DNA of 64,000 nucleotides from Xanthomonas sp. AM6 (GTDB lineage: Bacteria; Pseudomonadota; Gammaproteobacteria; Xanthomonadales; Xanthomonadaceae): NCBI RefSeq assembly GCF_025665335.1, contig NZ_CP106869.1, positions 4,676,501 through 4,740,500 on the forward strand, in the 5' to 3' direction. The translations under genes were made by a program, and so were the position numbers. How positions within the stretch are numbered: the first letter of the stretch is position 1; every line of letters starts with the position of its first letter. Under the pieces are notes generated by a model. It saw only the letters and a list, made by a program, of their open reading frames with translations, was not told where the DNA came from and searched no databases. Of the stretch, positions 1-10,345 are shown one piece after another.

Positions 1-1594
1 CAGCTCCCAGCGCACCGTGGCCGTGGGTTCCACCGCGCTGGCCAACCAGTACGCCGCCGTGGCGGTGGGCGCGCAGAGCCAGGCCATCGCCGAGTGGGCG
101 ACCGCCTTCGGCAACGGCGCGCACGCCTGGGGCACCCGCAGCGTGGCGATCGGCCCGCAGGCCCTTGCGCAGAACGACAACGGCACCGCGCTCGGGCAGG
201 GGGCGTTCGCCGGCGGCGTCGGCGCCACCGCGCTCGGCGACAGCTCCTGGGCCGGCGGCACCCGCAGCCTGGCGATCGGCGCGGCGATGGTGTGGAACGG
301 CGATTTCTTCCGCGATGTCCCGGTGCTGTTCTACGACAGCATCGCCATGGGCACCGGCGCGGACGTGTTCGGCGACCAGTCGATCGCGATCGGCCCCGGC
401 GCGCGTGTCGGCAACTCGCAGTTCGTGGACGACCGGCAGGTCATCACCAACCGCAGCGTGGCGCTTGGCGCCGGCTCGGTAGCCGAACGCGACAACACCG
501 TGTCCATCGGCGCGGCGGGCGCCGAGCGCCAGCTCACCAACCTGGCGGCCGGCACGATGGATACCGACGCGGTCAACCTGGCGCAGCTGCGCAATGTCGC
601 CGCCGCGTTCGGCGCCGGCAGCGTGGTCGACGCCAACGGCAACCTGATCGGCGGCAACTATCTGGTGCAGGGCACGCACTACACCGACCTGGGCTCGGCG
701 ATGGGGGCGATCGACACCGCGCTGACCGGATTCGACAGCCGCATCAACGCCATCGGCAGCTCTGGCAGCTCAGGAGGCATCAGTGTCGGCGGTGGCAGCG
801 GCGGCGAGGTGACCGCGCCCAGCACCGGCACCGGCACCAATGCGGTCGCGGTCGGCTCCGGCGCCACCGCCAACGGCGAAAACGGCCTGGCGATGGGCGC
901 CGAGGCACTGGCCTATGGCCCCAACGACACCGCAGTCGGTGCCAATGCCAAGGTCAACGCCGACGGCAGCACCGCGGTCGGCGCCAACGCCCGCGTCGCG
1001 GCGGTCGCGACCAACGCGGTGGCGGTGGGCGAGAGCGCCAGCGTCGGTTCCGCGTCCGGCACCGCACTCGGCCAGGGCGCATCGGTCACCGCGAACAATG
1101 CGGTCGCTCTGGGCCAGGGCTCGGTCGCCGATCGCGCCAACACCGTCTCGGTGGGCAGCAGCGGCAACGAACGCCAGATCGCCAACGTCGCCGCCGGCAG
1201 CGCCGGCACCGATGCGGCCAACGTGGCGCAGATGCGCGCCGGCGACAGCGCCACCCTGAGCAGCGCCAATGCCTACACCAATACCCGCATCACCGCGCTA
1301 GACGACAGCTTCGAGCAGCTGCGCACCGACACCGAACATCGCCTGGACGGCATGGACCGGCGCATGGACAAGCTGGGCGCGATGAGCGCGGCGATGCTCA
1401 ACATGGCAGTCAACGCCGCCGGCACGCAGAGCCCGCGCGGGCGCGTGTCGGTCGGCGCCGGCTTCCAGGGCGGCCAGCAGGCGCTGTCGATCGGCTACGC
1501 CAGGAAGATCGGCGCGCGCGCCTCCTTCAGCCTGGGCGGCGCCTTCAGCAGCGGCGAGTCCTCGGCCGGCATCGGCGTGGGCCTGGACCTGTGA
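1..1594 (+). CDS. YadA/Xad-type trimeric autotransporter adhesin, 5'-truncated by the window edge
   Basis: This is the C-terminal part of a trimeric autotransporter adhesin, exported by type V secretion and anchored in the outer membrane. The frame is open from base 2 through a GTG at 17, so the true start lies outside the window and about 530 residues are visible. The first part is a series of degenerate 14-residue head repeats with the 'AVG..A.A' / 'AIG..A' pattern of a YadA-like beta-roll. Two neck motifs are visible, around NTVSIG...ERQLTNLAAG and NTVSVG...ERQIANVAAG, each followed by D-A-VN/AN-xAQ. A Gly/Ser-rich linker separates two head blocks near residues 240-275. A short coiled-coil stalk precedes the roughly 70-residue C-terminal anchor, which ends in alternating hydrophobic strands and a terminal Leu. 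The family assignment is firm; the binding partner is unknown. Confidence 0.9.
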   Translation, partial: SSQRTVAVGSTALANQYAAVAVGAQSQAIAEWATAFGNGAHAWGTRSVAIGPQALAQNDNGTALGQGAFAGGVGATALGDSSWAGGTRSLAIGAAMVWNGDFFRDVPVLFYDSIAMGTGADVFGDQSIAIGPGARVGNSQFVDDRQVITNRSVALGAGSVAERDNTVSIGAAGAERQLTNLAAGTMDTDAVNLAQLRNVAAAFGAGSVVDANGNLIGGNYLVQGTHYTDLGSAMGAIDTALTGFDSRINAIGSSGSSGGISVGGGSGGEVTAPSTGTGTNAVAVGSGATANGENGLAMGAEALAYGPNDTAVGANAKVNADGSTAVGANARVAAVATNAVAVGESASVGSASGTALGQGASVTANNAVALGQGSVADRANTVSVGSSGNERQIANVAAGSAGTDAANVAQMRAGDSATLSSANAYTNTRITALDDSFEQLRTDTEHRLDGMDRRMDKLGAMSAAMLNMAVNAAGTQSPRGRVSVGAGFQGGQQALSIGYARKIGARASFSLGGAFSSGESSAGIGVGLDL

Positions 1595-1656
1595 CCCGCC
1601 GCGGCGCCGCGCGCCTCGGTTCTTTCCTTACACCTCTTCATTTCTAGGATCTGCAG

Positions 1657-3546
1657 ATGACGTCCTCCAACACGCTCGCCGCCGCGCTCGCCGCTGTCCT
1701 GTTTGCCGGTGCCGCGCAGGCGGCTTCTCCCACCATCCGCCTGGGCGGCGTGCGCGGCCCGACGCCGCAAGCGGCCACGGCCACCGACCTGGGCCAGCGC
1801 TTCATCGTCAAGACCCGCGAGGGCGGCACCCATGCGCGCAGCCTGCTGGCCACCACCCTCAGCAGCGCGGTCGCGCGCAGCGGCATGCAGCGCGCCAAGA
1901 GCGCCAGCGCCGGCGTGCCGGCGCGCAGCGCAGTCAGCGCCAAGGTGTTGCGCGACATGGCGGTGCCGGGCTGGCACGTGGTGCAGACCTCGCGCCACCT
2001 CAGCGACAGCGAGCGCACCGCCTTCATCAACGAGCTCAAGGCCGACCCGTCGGTGCTGACGGTGCAGGTCGACCGCCTGTACCGGCGCCTGGACGAAGCC
2101 AGCGTGCGCCTGCCGGCCGCCATCGCGGCCGCCGCCTCCACCACCCCCAACGATCCGGCCTACGCCCAGTTGCAGTGGAACTTCCACAACCCGGTCGGCG
2201 GGGTCAACGCCGAGCAGGGCTGGACCCGCTCCACCGGCCAGGGCGTGGTGGTGGCGGTGATCGATACCGGGGTGGTGCAGAACAATCCGGACCTGGCCGC
2301 CAACGTGCTGCCGGGCTACGACATGATCACCGACCATCGCGTCTCGCGCCGCGACAGCGACGGCCGCGCCCCCGGCGGCTACGACCTGGGCGACTGGGTC
2401 GAGGCCGACTACTGCACCGCGCTCGGCGCGTCCGGCAACGCCCCGGAGCCGAGCTCCTGGCACGGCAGCCATGTCTCCGGCACCATCGCCCAGGTCACCA
2501 ACAACAGCCTGGCCACCGCCGGCCTGGCCTACAACGCCAAGATCCTGCCGGTGCGCGTGCTCGGGTCCTGCGGCGGTTTCGGCAGCGACATCGCCGACGG
2601 CATGCTGTGGGCCGCGGGCCTGCCGATCGCCGGCCTGCCGACCAATCCGAATCCGGCCGAGGTGATCAACATGAGCCTGGGCAGCGGCGGCCCGGATACC
2701 TGCCCGCAGATCTACCAGGACGCGATCGACCAGATCAACGCCAAGGGCACGATCATCGTGGTCGCCGCCGGCAACTCCAACGCCAACGCAGCCACCTACA
2801 CCATGTCCTCCTGCAACGGTGTGATCAGCGTCGGCGCCTCGCGCGTCAACGGCGGCCGCGCCAGCTACTCCAACTACGGCACGCGCGTGGACATCGCCGC
2901 GCCGGGCGGCGGCGGCGACGTCGACGGCGATCCGAACGGCTACATCTTCCAGGTGCTCAACGGCGGCACGCAGGGCCCGACTGGCGACTGGCAGATCGGC
3001 GGCATGGCCGGCACCTCGATGGCCTCCCCGCACGTGGCCGCCGCGGTGGCGATGGTGCAGAGCGTGGCCGCGACCCCGCTCACCTGGACCGGCATGCGCG
3101 ACCTGCTGCGCGCCAGCGCGCGGCCGTTCCCGGTGGCGATCTCCACCACCACGCCGATCGGCGCCGGCATCCTGGACGTGGACATGCTGCTGCAGATGGC
3201 GACCACGCCGCCCTGCCAGCCGTCGGACAGCAGCTGCGTGCCGCCGACCAAGACCCTGACCAACAAGGTCGAGATGAGCGGTCTCGGCAGCCAGGGCGGC
3301 GACGCGCTGTACAGCTTCCAGGCCGAGGCGGGCAAGGCGGTGAGCTTCATGACCTTCGGCGGCACCGGCAGCGTCGCGCTGTACGCCGCGGCCGGCAGGG
3401 TGCCGACCAGCAGCAGCTACGATGCGCGCTCGGTGCGGGCCGGCAGCACCACCCAGACGATCCGCGTCACCCCGTCCAGCGCAGGCACGTATTACCTGCG
3501 CCTGTCCGGCAGCTACAGCGGCCTGACCCTGGTGGTGCGGCAGTAA
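1657..3546 (+). CDS. Secreted S8 (subtilisin-like) serine protease with C-terminal PPC domain
   Basis: This is a 629-residue extracellular peptidase of the subtilase family. A signal peptide covers about residues 1-22 (hydrophobic core, then AQAA). A propeptide runs to about residue 165. The catalytic triad is visible: Asp203 in VIDTGV, His269 in WHGSHVSG and Ser454 in GTSMASPH, with the oxyanion Asn373 in AAGNS. Residues from about 525 to the end look like a bacterial pre-peptidase C-terminal (PPC) beta-domain, which is usually removed after secretion. Similar proteases are type II secretion substrates in Xanthomonas and act as degradative exoenzymes; that role is inferred here. It lies 62 bases after the adhesin gene on the same strand and is followed by a terminator, so the two may be co-transcribed. 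The ATG sits just before the signal peptide; the ribosome site is weak. Confidence 0.93.
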   Translation: MTSSNTLAAALAAVLFAGAAQAASPTIRLGGVRGPTPQAATATDLGQRFIVKTREGGTHARSLLATTLSSAVARSGMQRAKSASAGVPARSAVSAKVLRDMAVPGWHVVQTSRHLSDSERTAFINELKADPSVLTVQVDRLYRRLDEASVRLPAAIAAAASTTPNDPAYAQLQWNFHNPVGGVNAEQGWTRSTGQGVVVAVIDTGVVQNNPDLAANVLPGYDMITDHRVSRRDSDGRAPGGYDLGDWVEADYCTALGASGNAPEPSSWHGSHVSGTIAQVTNNSLATAGLAYNAKILPVRVLGSCGGFGSDIADGMLWAAGLPIAGLPTNPNPAEVINMSLGSGGPDTCPQIYQDAIDQINAKGTIIVVAAGNSNANAATYTMSSCNGVISVGASRVNGGRASYSNYGTRVDIAAPGGGGDVDGDPNGYIFQVLNGGTQGPTGDWQIGGMAGTSMASPHVAAAVAMVQSVAATPLTWTGMRDLLRASARPFPVAISTTTPIGAGILDVDMLLQMATTPPCQPSDSSCVPPTKTLTNKVEMSGLGSQGGDALYSFQAEAGKAVSFMTFGGTGSVALYAAAGRVPTSSSYDARSVRAGSTTQTIRVTPSSAGTYYLRLSGSYSGLTLVVRQ

Positions 3547-3631
3547 GGCGGCAAGCGGCGGCGTGGGTCGCCGCCGCGCCGGCGTGCGCGGGAGGAACCA
3601 CCATCCCGCGTACGTATCGAAGGATCGATCG

Positions 3632-3656
3632 GCCCGCCGTCCGGCGGGCTTTTTTT
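3632..3656 (+). terminator. Rho-independent terminator after the S8 protease
   Basis: A 7-bp G+C stem (GCCCGCC 3632-3638 pairing with GGCGGGC 3643-3649) with a 4-base loop is followed at once by seven T residues (3650-3656). It lies 85 bases after the protease stop codon, in the plus orientation. Confidence 0.9.
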
Positions 3657-3756
3657 CGGGGCGCCGCAACGGAAGCGACGCCGCGCGACTGCCGCGCCGG
3701 CGGATTCGCGCATGCGCACGCGCCAGGCACGCGGCGCAGCGCGCCGACCGCCGCCG

Positions 3757-6700
3757 TCAGCGGCTTTCGCGCAGGAACCGGGCCATCGAGGACACCCCTG
3801 GCAGTGCCGGCTGGAACTGGCCGGCGACGTCGACGAAGCCGCGCATCACCGCGATCTCGCGCGGGGTCCGGTTCAAGGTGTCGCGCAGGTCCGGGTCGGC
3901 GCCGGCGCGCAGCAGGCGCTGCACCAGCAGCGGCAGGCCGTGCAGCGCGGCCAGGTGCAGCGGGCCGAAGCCGCGCGGGTCCTGCACGTCCAGGCTCACG
4001 TCTTCGTCGAGCAGGCGCTCCACCCCGGCCAGCACCACCGGCTCTTCGCAGGCGGTGCCCGGTTCGGCGCGCGCGCCGAGCAGCAGCAGCAGCGGGGTCA
4101 CGCCGCCGGCGGCGCTGCGGTCGGCCTCGGCGCCGGCCAGCAGCAAGGTGTCCAGCAGCGCCAGCAGGCGCGACTTGTCGCGCGCGGTGAAGCCGTACAG
4201 CGCGGCGCAATGCAGCGGCGCCAGCTGCTGCGCATCGCCGGCATGCACGTCGGCGCCGGCCGCCAGCAGGCGTGCGGCGATGTCCGGCAGGCCCAGCGCA
4301 CAGGCCAGCATCAGCACGGTGACGCCGCCGGGCAGGCGCTGCTCGATCTGCGCGCCGGCCGCCAGCAGCGCGGCGACGATGTCGGTCTGGCGCATGCTCA
4401 CCGCCGCCGACAACGGCGTGGCGCCGCTGCCCGCGGCGTGCTGCAGGTCGGCGCCGCGCGCCAGCAGCAGGTCCACCGCCGCGGCATGGCCGCCGCCGGC
4501 GGCGCGCAGCAGCGCGGTGCAGCCCTGCGCGTCGACCGCATCCACCGCCAGGCCCAGATCGATCAGGCGGCGGATCGCATCGGCGTCGCCGACCATCGCC
4601 GCGGCCGGCAGGTCGGCCTCGCGCAGCGGGCGCCGCGGCAACGGCCAGATCCGCCAGTCGAGCCAATCGGCCAGGTCGCGGCGGCCGCTGGCCAGGGCCA
4701 CGCCCAGCGGGGTCTGCCCGTCGGCGGCGCGCGCCTCCGGCGAGGCGCCCTGCTGGATCAGCAGCTTCAACGAGGCCTCGCGGCCCAGCGCGGCGGCCAG
4801 GTGCAGTGCGGTCATGCCGTGGCTGTCGCGCGCCTCGCGGTCGGCGCCGCGTTCGAGCAGCTGCAGCTGCAGGCGCAGCCAGCCCAGGCGCACCGCCAGC
4901 GACAGCGGCGGATCGCCGGCCGGCGACGGCGCGAACGGATCGGCGCCGCGCTCGAGCAGGTCCAGCGCGAACTGCTCCAGCGCGCGCGAGGCATGGTCGT
5001 GCTGGGCGCAGGCGGCGAGCAGCCGGGTCAGGCCGCCGCGGCCGGCCGGCGACACGCCGTGGCGCAGCATCGCCTGCAGGCTGGGCACCGCCTCCACGCC
5101 GCGCGAGAGCAGCGCGAACATCGGCGTGTCGCCACAGGCGTCGAGCACTTCCGGCGCGGCGCCGTGCGCCAGCAACCAGTCCACCGCCTGCGGGTTCAGC
5201 GCCAGGTGCGGATCGTGCAGCAGCGCACCCAGTTCCTCGGCCGCGCACAGCCGCGCCAGCGCCGCCAGGCCGTCGCGCTGGCCCAGTTGCAGGCCTTCGC
5301 GCAGCAGTTCCAGCGGCGGCCGGTCGGGCAGGCTGGCGTGGCCGACCTCGCCCTGGCCGTCGCTGACCGCGGCCGGCAGCGGATAGTCCGGATCCAGCGC
5401 GGACACGATCGCCCAGCGCCCGGCCTCGGCGGCCAGGTCGACCGCGCGGCGCCCGCCGTGGTCCGGCTGCGCGGCCGCGATGCCCAGCTCCAGCAGGCGC
5501 CGGATCAGCCCCGGCGAGACCTGGTCGGCGGTGCAGGCCAGCAACACCGCGTTGCGGCCGTCGCCGTCGACGGCGGTCAGGTCGGGCTTGTGCGGCAGCA
5601 GGTGTTCGAGCACCGCGACGCGGCCGTGGCGCGCGGCTTCCAGCCACGGCGTGCGGCCCAGCGCGTCGCGCGCTTCCAGGTTGGCGCCGGCGCCGAGCAG
5701 CGCATCGACGATCTCCACGTGCCCGGCCTGCGCCGCTTCGTGCAGCGCGCTGCGGCGCTGGCGGTCGCGCGCGTCGACCCGCGCCTTGTGCTTGAGCAGC
5801 AGCTGCACGCCGGCCGGATCGTCCTCCTCGGTGCCGGCCGCGGCCAGCAGCACCGGGCTGCCCTCGGCCGGTTCCGGCTTGGCGCCGCGCTCGAGCAGGA
5901 ACTTGGCCATGCGCCAGTTGCCGACGTGGCAGGCCACCGCCAGCGGGGTCAGGCCGTCGCGGTTGAGCGCGTCCAGCTCGGCGGCGGCATCGCGCAGCAG
6001 CGCGGCCACGCCCGGATCGGAACTGCGCGCGGCATGGTGCAGCGGGGTGTTGCCGTCGCCGTCGCTGGCGCGCGGGTCGGCGCCGTTGGCGAGCAGGGTC
6101 ATCACCGCCTCGGGGCGGCCGTGCCAGCTGTCGCGGGTCGCGGCCAGCAGCGGGGTCATGCCCAGGTGCGGCTGGTTGACGTCGACGCCGCGCACGATCA
6201 GCTCGCGCAGCAGGCGCAGGTCCGGCAGCACCGCGGCCAGCACCGGCAGGCTGCGCTGGTCGCGCCAGTCCGGCGCCGGCAGCGCGTGCGGGTCGGCGCC
6301 GGCCTGCAGCAGTTGCAGCGCACGATCGACGCGGCCGCCGCGCGCGGCGTCGTACAGCGCCGCGTGCAGTTCGTCCGGCGCCGGCGCCGCCTCGTCCTCG
6401 CGCGGCGCGGAGGCCGCGCTCAGTTCGGCGAACAGGTCCGCCGAGGAAGCCGGCACCGCCAGCGTCTGCGGCGCGGCCACGCGCTGCAGCAGGGCATGCA
6501 GCAGCGGCGACAGCAACGCATAGGCCAGCGCCAGCGGCCAGCGCGCGGCGGCGGCCAGTAGGCCCGGCCACGCCAGCAACACGCCGATCCCGGCCAGCAC
6601 CAGCACCAGCGCCGCCACCGCCAGGCCGCGCCAGGCCTGCACGTCCTGCTGCGCCAGCGCCTGCCAGCGCGCGCCCAGCGGGCCGCCGGCGCACTCGCTG

Positions 6701-7071
6701 CCGTGCCACAGCGGCCAGGTGCGCCACAACCCCAGCAGCGCCGCGCTGGCGGCCACGCTCAGCGCCAGCGCCGCGGCCAGGCTGCCGCTGTCGCGCAGCG
6801 CCGCCAGCGGCCAGGCCACCAGCAACGCGACCAGGCCCAGCCCGCCGGCCCACAGCGCCAGCAACGGCAGCAGTTCGCGGCCCAACGCCTGCGCGCTGGC
6901 CGGCCGCGGCCGGCTGCCGCGCTGCCAGGACAGCGCCAGCGCGAACGCCGGCTGCGCCAGCCAGGCGCCCAGCGCCGCGGCCAGCGGTCCGACCCCGGCG
7001 ACCAGCGCCAGCAGCGCGCCCAGCGCCGCGGCGATCCAGGGAGCGCGCGCGCGGAAGGGGGAGTCAGTCAT
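3757..7071 (-). CDS. Membrane-anchored ankyrin repeat protein (1104 aa)
   Basis: The N-terminal ~230 residues contain several hydrophobic segments rich in Leu/Ala/Trp, consistent with a membrane domain. From about residue 240 to about 1090 the protein is an almost uninterrupted series of ankyrin repeats, with recurring signatures such as G.TPL..A, GADP and LLLARGADL. Ankyrin arrays mediate protein-protein contacts; no catalytic domain is apparent. The start is the ATG at 7071, which overlaps the ycgL stop by 8 bases, so translation is probably coupled. The gene is in full register, with base use like its neighbours, and looks like an old resident. Function unknown; a role in binding membrane or envelope partners is only a guess. 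Confidence 0.88.
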   Translation of the reverse strand: MTDSPFRARAPWIAAALGALLALVAGVGPLAAALGAWLAQPAFALALSWQRGSRPRPASAQALGRELLPLLALWAGGLGLVALLVAWPLAALRDSGSLAAALALSVAASAALLGLWRTWPLWHGSECAGGPLGARWQALAQQDVQAWRGLAVAALVLVLAGIGVLLAWPGLLAAAARWPLALAYALLSPLLHALLQRVAAPQTLAVPASSADLFAELSAASAPREDEAAPAPDELHAALYDAARGGRVDRALQLLQAGADPHALPAPDWRDQRSLPVLAAVLPDLRLLRELIVRGVDVNQPHLGMTPLLAATRDSWHGRPEAVMTLLANGADPRASDGDGNTPLHHAARSSDPGVAALLRDAAAELDALNRDGLTPLAVACHVGNWRMAKFLLERGAKPEPAEGSPVLLAAAGTEEDDPAGVQLLLKHKARVDARDRQRRSALHEAAQAGHVEIVDALLGAGANLEARDALGRTPWLEAARHGRVAVLEHLLPHKPDLTAVDGDGRNAVLLACTADQVSPGLIRRLLELGIAAAQPDHGGRRAVDLAAEAGRWAIVSALDPDYPLPAAVSDGQGEVGHASLPDRPPLELLREGLQLGQRDGLAALARLCAAEELGALLHDPHLALNPQAVDWLLAHGAAPEVLDACGDTPMFALLSRGVEAVPSLQAMLRHGVSPAGRGGLTRLLAACAQHDHASRALEQFALDLLERGADPFAPSPAGDPPLSLAVRLGWLRLQLQLLERGADREARDSHGMTALHLAAALGREASLKLLIQQGASPEARAADGQTPLGVALASGRRDLADWLDWRIWPLPRRPLREADLPAAAMVGDADAIRRLIDLGLAVDAVDAQGCTALLRAAGGGHAAAVDLLLARGADLQHAAGSGATPLSAAVSMRQTDIVAALLAAGAQIEQRLPGGVTVLMLACALGLPDIAARLLAAGADVHAGDAQQLAPLHCAALYGFTARDKSRLLALLDTLLLAGAEADRSAAGGVTPLLLLLGARAEPGTACEEPVVLAGVERLLDEDVSLDVQDPRGFGPLHLAALHGLPLLVQRLLRAGADPDLRDTLNRTPREIAVMRGFVDVAGQFQPALPGVSSMARFLRESR

Positions 7072-7324
7072 CGTGTCGATCGGTCCGGCCGTCGGGGAGC
7101 GGCGGCAACTGCAGATGGAAGCCGCAGCCGGCCAGATTCGCGCGGACCGCGGCCGGGTCGGTGCGGGCCAGGGTGCGCTCGGCGGTCAACGCCACCTCGA
7201 GCACGAACCCCAGCGGCTGCAGCGACGCCAGCAGCGCCTGCGGCAGACAGCCGAAGTCGTCGCGCTTGGCGAGGTAGAGATAGGTGTCCGGCTTGCGTTG
7301 GCTTTTGTAGACGTAGGCTTGCAT
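7064..7324 (-). CDS. ycgL: YcgL domain protein
   Basis: This is a small protein of 86 residues starting [18 protein letters not shown], the typical start of the YcgL family, with the family's later DFGCLP.ALL pattern. YcgL proteins are small conserved gammaproteobacterial proteins of uncertain biochemical function. The ATG at 7324 was chosen because the family begins there; an upstream extension would add a non-conserved Arg/Ala-rich leader. Its last bases overlap the start of the downstream ankyrin gene (ATGACTGA), implying a two-gene operon. Confidence 0.88.
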   Translation of the reverse strand: MQAYVYKSQRKPDTYLYLAKRDDFGCLPQALLASLQPLGFVLEVALTAERTLARTDPAAVRANLAGCGFHLQLPPLPDGRTDRHDD

Positions 7325-7518
7325 GCCCGTGGCGTGCGCCTGGCGTGGAAAGGCAAGCGATTGTGGAGGAAATGCGCCAGCGGCGAAAGCGCGCGCCCTG
7401 CGTTGCATTTATAAATGCATGCGCCATGCCCGTTCACGTTCAGCGTGGGCGCGTGCGCTTCACGGCTTCGCGCACCGCGTCGATATACTCCTGCGATTCA
7501 TCCTCTACGGAATATCGC

Positions 7519-8745
7519 GTGACCGAAGCGTCCCCGTCGCCCCGCATGGCACCCGTCGCGATTCGTGCATACACCGCGACCACCGCGCTCGGCAGCGGGC
7601 TGCAGGCCCAGGCCACGGCGCTGCGCGACGGCCGCAGCGGCCTGCGCCGCAACGATTTCGGCGCGCAGCCGCTGCCCTGCTGGATCGGCCGCGTGGACGC
7701 GCTGGAAAGCCTGCCGCTGCCGTCGGCGCTGGCCGACTGGGAATGCCGCAACAACCGCCTGGCGTGGCTGGCGCTGCAGCAGGACGGCCTGCGCGAGGCG
7801 GTCGCCGCCGCCGCGCAGCGCCATGGCGCCGAGCGCGTGGCGGTGGTGATGGGCACCTCCACCTCCAGCATCGGCGCCAGCGAGGAGGCCTATACCCGGC
7901 TCGAGCACGATGCCGAGGGCGCGCGCTTTCCCGCCGACCTGGAGCGGCCGATCGTGCATACGCCGCACTCGCTGGGCGATTTCGTGCAGCACGCCACCGG
8001 CCTGCGCGGGCCGTGCATCACCGTCGCCACCGCCTGTTCGTCCAGCGCCAAGGTGTTCGCGCAGGCGGCGCGGCTGATCGCCGCCGGGGTGGTGGATGCG
8101 GCCCTGGTCGGCGGCGTGGACACCTTGTGCGGCAGCGTGCTGTTCGGTTTCAACGCGCTGCAGCTGGTGTCGCCGGAACCGTGCCGGCCGTTCGACGTGC
8201 GCCGGGTCGGGCTGTCGCTGGGCGAAGCCGGCGGCTATGCGCTGCTGGAGCGCACCGACGCGGCCGCGGCGCCGCCGGCGCTGGCGGTGCTGTGCGGCTA
8301 CGGCGAATCCAGCGACGCGCACCACATGTCCGCGCCGCACCCGCAGGGGCTGGGCGCGCGCCTGGCGATGGGCGCCGCGCTGCGGCGCGGCGGGGTGGAG
8401 GCGGCCGAGGTCGGCTACCTGAACCTGCACGGCACCGCCACCCCGGCCAACGACAGCATCGAGGCCGCCGCAGTGGCGGCGCTGTTCCCGGCCACCCTGC
8501 ACGCCAGTTCGACCAAGGCCTGGACCGGGCATACCCTGGGCGCGGCCGGCATCGTCGAGTCGGTGTTCGCGCTGCTCGCGCTGCGCGAGGGCCTGCTCCC
8601 CGGCACCCTCAACAGCGACCAGCCCGATCCGGAGTGCGGCCCGCAGATCCGCTTCGCCGCTGCCCACGCACAGGTCCGTTACGCGATGAACAATTCCTTC
8701 GGCTTCGGCGGCAACAACTGCTCGCTGCTGTTCGGCCGCGCATGA
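7519..8745 (+). CDS. Beta-ketoacyl-ACP synthase of the xanthomonadin cluster
   Basis: This is a FabF/FabB-type ketosynthase of 408 residues that extends the aryl polyene chain on the acyl carrier protein. The Cys-His-His triad is present: Cys173 in TACSSSAK, His304 in LNLHGTATP and His338 in WTGHTLGAAG, and the C-terminus carries the usual FGGNN motif. It is the first gene of a tightly overlapped run (KS, chain-length factor, glycosyltransferase, halogenase) and shares an ATGA with the next gene. The start is uncertain: GTG at 7519 has CGGA 7 bases upstream, whereas ATG at 7546 has no good ribosome site. Its place in xanthomonadin synthesis follows from context and from the known type II polyketide nature of the pathway. 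Confidence 0.9.
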   Translation: MTEASPSPRMAPVAIRAYTATTALGSGLQAQATALRDGRSGLRRNDFGAQPLPCWIGRVDALESLPLPSALADWECRNNRLAWLALQQDGLREAVAAAAQRHGAERVAVVMGTSTSSIGASEEAYTRLEHDAEGARFPADLERPIVHTPHSLGDFVQHATGLRGPCITVATACSSSAKVFAQAARLIAAGVVDAALVGGVDTLCGSVLFGFNALQLVSPEPCRPFDVRRVGLSLGEAGGYALLERTDAAAAPPALAVLCGYGESSDAHHMSAPHPQGLGARLAMGAALRRGGVEAAEVGYLNLHGTATPANDSIEAAAVAALFPATLHASSTKAWTGHTLGAAGIVESVFALLALREGLLPGTLNSDQPDPECGPQIRFAAAHAQVRYAMNNSFGFGGNNCSLLFGRA

Positions 8746-9530
8746 GCACGCCGATGTTGACCGCGACCATCGAAGGCATCGGCTTCTGGACCGGCGGCCT
8801 GCCCAACTGGGCGGCGGCGCGCGCCTTCGCCAGCGGCGCCGGCACCACGCTGGAGACCCCGGCGCGGCCGGCGTCGCAGCTGCTGGCGGCCAACGAGCGG
8901 CGCCGCGCGCCGGACACGGTGGCGGTGTCGCTGGAAGTGGCGCTGGCCGCATGCCAGGACGCCGGCCGCGATCCGGCCACGCTGCCGTCGGTGTTCACCT
9001 CCACCCACGGCGACCTGGCGATCACCGACTACATGTGCGCCACGCTGGCCGACGATCCGCTGGCGATCTCGCCGACCAAGTTCCACAACTCGGTGCACAA
9101 CGCCGCCGCCGGCTACTGGACCATCGGCGCCGGCGCCACCGCCGCGGCGACCGCGATCAGTGCGCACCGCGCCAGCTTCGCCCAGGGCCTGCTGGAGGCG
9201 CTGTCGCAGCTGGCCGCCGGCGAGGAGGCGATCCTGCTGGCCGGCTACGACAGCCGCTCGGCCGGCCCGCTGGGCCGCGTCTCGCACAGCGAGGGCCTGC
9301 TCGGCGGCGCGCTGGTGCTCGGCGCCGCGGCGCTGCCGGGCAAGCCGCGCCTGCGCGTGCGCCTGGGCGACGGCGCGGCAGACGCCGACGGCGGCGCGCT
9401 GGCCCGGCACGCCGCCGGCAATGCGATGGCGCCGATGCTGGCGCTGTTCGACGCGCTGGCCGCCGGCGCCGCCGGCTGCACGCTGGACGCAGGCGGCGGC
9501 CGCTGCCTGTACGTGGAGCTGGCGGCATGA
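8742..9530 (+). CDS. Beta-ketoacyl synthase-like chain-length factor
   Basis: This 262-residue protein is related to the N-terminal half of ketosynthases but lacks the active-site Cys and the second His motif. That is the pattern of the chain-length factor partners found in aryl polyene and xanthomonadin clusters. The segment KFHNSVHNAAAGYW, near residue 110, is the family's most recognisable stretch. It probably forms a heterodimer with the ketosynthase encoded immediately upstream and sets polyene length. Start and stop are both coupled by ATGA overlaps (8742-8745 and 9527-9530). Confidence 0.88.
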   Translation: MSTPMLTATIEGIGFWTGGLPNWAAARAFASGAGTTLETPARPASQLLAANERRRAPDTVAVSLEVALAACQDAGRDPATLPSVFTSTHGDLAITDYMCATLADDPLAISPTKFHNSVHNAAAGYWTIGAGATAAATAISAHRASFAQGLLEALSQLAAGEEAILLAGYDSRSAGPLGRVSHSEGLLGGALVLGAAALPGKPRLRVRLGDGAADADGGALARHAAGNAMAPMLALFDALAAGAAGCTLDAGGGRCLYVELAA

Positions 9531-10345
9531 GCCGCAGCCCGCTGAGCGCCGCCGATGCCGCGATCCTGATTCCGGCATTGAACGAATCGCTGCGCATCCG
9601 CGAGGTGGTCGGCGATGCGCTGGCGCACTGCCCGCGGGTGATCGTGGTCGACGACGGTTCCGACGACGGCACCAGCGACTGCATCGCCGACCTGCCGGTG
9701 ACGCTGATCCGCCACCCGCAGCGGCGCGGCAAGGGCGCCGCGCTGCGCAGCGGCTTCGCCGAGGCGCAGCGCCAGGGCGCGCGCGCGGTGATGACGATGG
9801 ACGGCGACGGCCAGCACAGCGCCGCCGACTTCCCGCGCCTGCTGGCCGCGGCCAACCGCCATCCCGGCTGCGTGATCGTCGGCGCGCGGCTGCGCAAGCG
9901 CGCCAGCCAGCCGACCATCCGCCGCATCGGCAACGACTTCGGCGACTGGGGCATCGCCTGGGCCTGCGGCTTCCAGCTGGTCGACAGCCAGAGCGGGCAG
10001 CGCCTGTACCCGCAGTCGGTGTTCACCCTGCCCGACGTGCCCGGCGAAGGCTTCGTGTTCGAGGCGCAGTTGCTGATCTCCGCCGCGCGCCAGGCCGGCG
10101 CGCGGGTGGTCGCGGTGCCGATCGAGACGCGCTACGCGCACCAGGCCGGCGAGTTCCGCAAGAGCCATTTCCGCCTGGTGCGCGACCTGTGGAAGATCAC
10201 CTCGCACGTGGTCGTGCAGGTCTGCAGGTACGGCCAGGTGCTGCGCGAATACCGTCGCGTCCGCGCCAATCCGGTGCTGATCGACGATGCCCCCGGCGGA
10301 TTTCCCGAGGTGCCCACACCTTTCGACAAGGAAGAAACGACATGA
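9527..10345 (+). CDS. Family 2 glycosyltransferase of the xanthomonadin cluster
   Basis: This is a 272-residue cytoplasmic GT-A fold glycosyltransferase. The nucleotide-sugar motifs are clear: LIPALNE near residues 14-20, VDDGSDDGT at 41-49 and the metal-binding MDGDGQH at 91-97. The sequence resembles DPM-like/GT2 enzymes found in aryl polyene loci, where they are thought to act on the head group or lipid carrier of the pigment; the actual sugar is unknown. It overlaps both neighbours by four bases. No transmembrane C-terminal extension is present. Confidence 0.9.
   Translation: MSRSPLSAADAAILIPALNESLRIREVVGDALAHCPRVIVVDDGSDDGTSDCIADLPVTLIRHPQRRGKGAALRSGFAEAQRQGARAVMTMDGDGQHSAADFPRLLAAANRHPGCVIVGARLRKRASQPTIRRIGNDFGDWGIAWACGFQLVDSQSGQRLYPQSVFTLPDVPGEGFVFEAQLLISAARQAGARVVAVPIETRYAHQAGEFRKSHFRLVRDLWKITSHVVVQVCRYGQVLREYRRVRANPVLIDDAPGGFPEVPTPFDKEETT

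Noticed and set aside
1495-3669. 724-residue minus-strand open frame antisense to the adhesin end and protease
   Set aside because: It is a shadow of the real protease frame in very GC-rich DNA; the product is Arg/Gly/Ala-rich with no family features.
7323-9530. Long plus-strand frame reading through the ketosynthase gene in another phase
   Set aside because: Its first two-thirds is Arg/Ala-rich shadow; only the segment from 8742 is the real chain-length factor gene.
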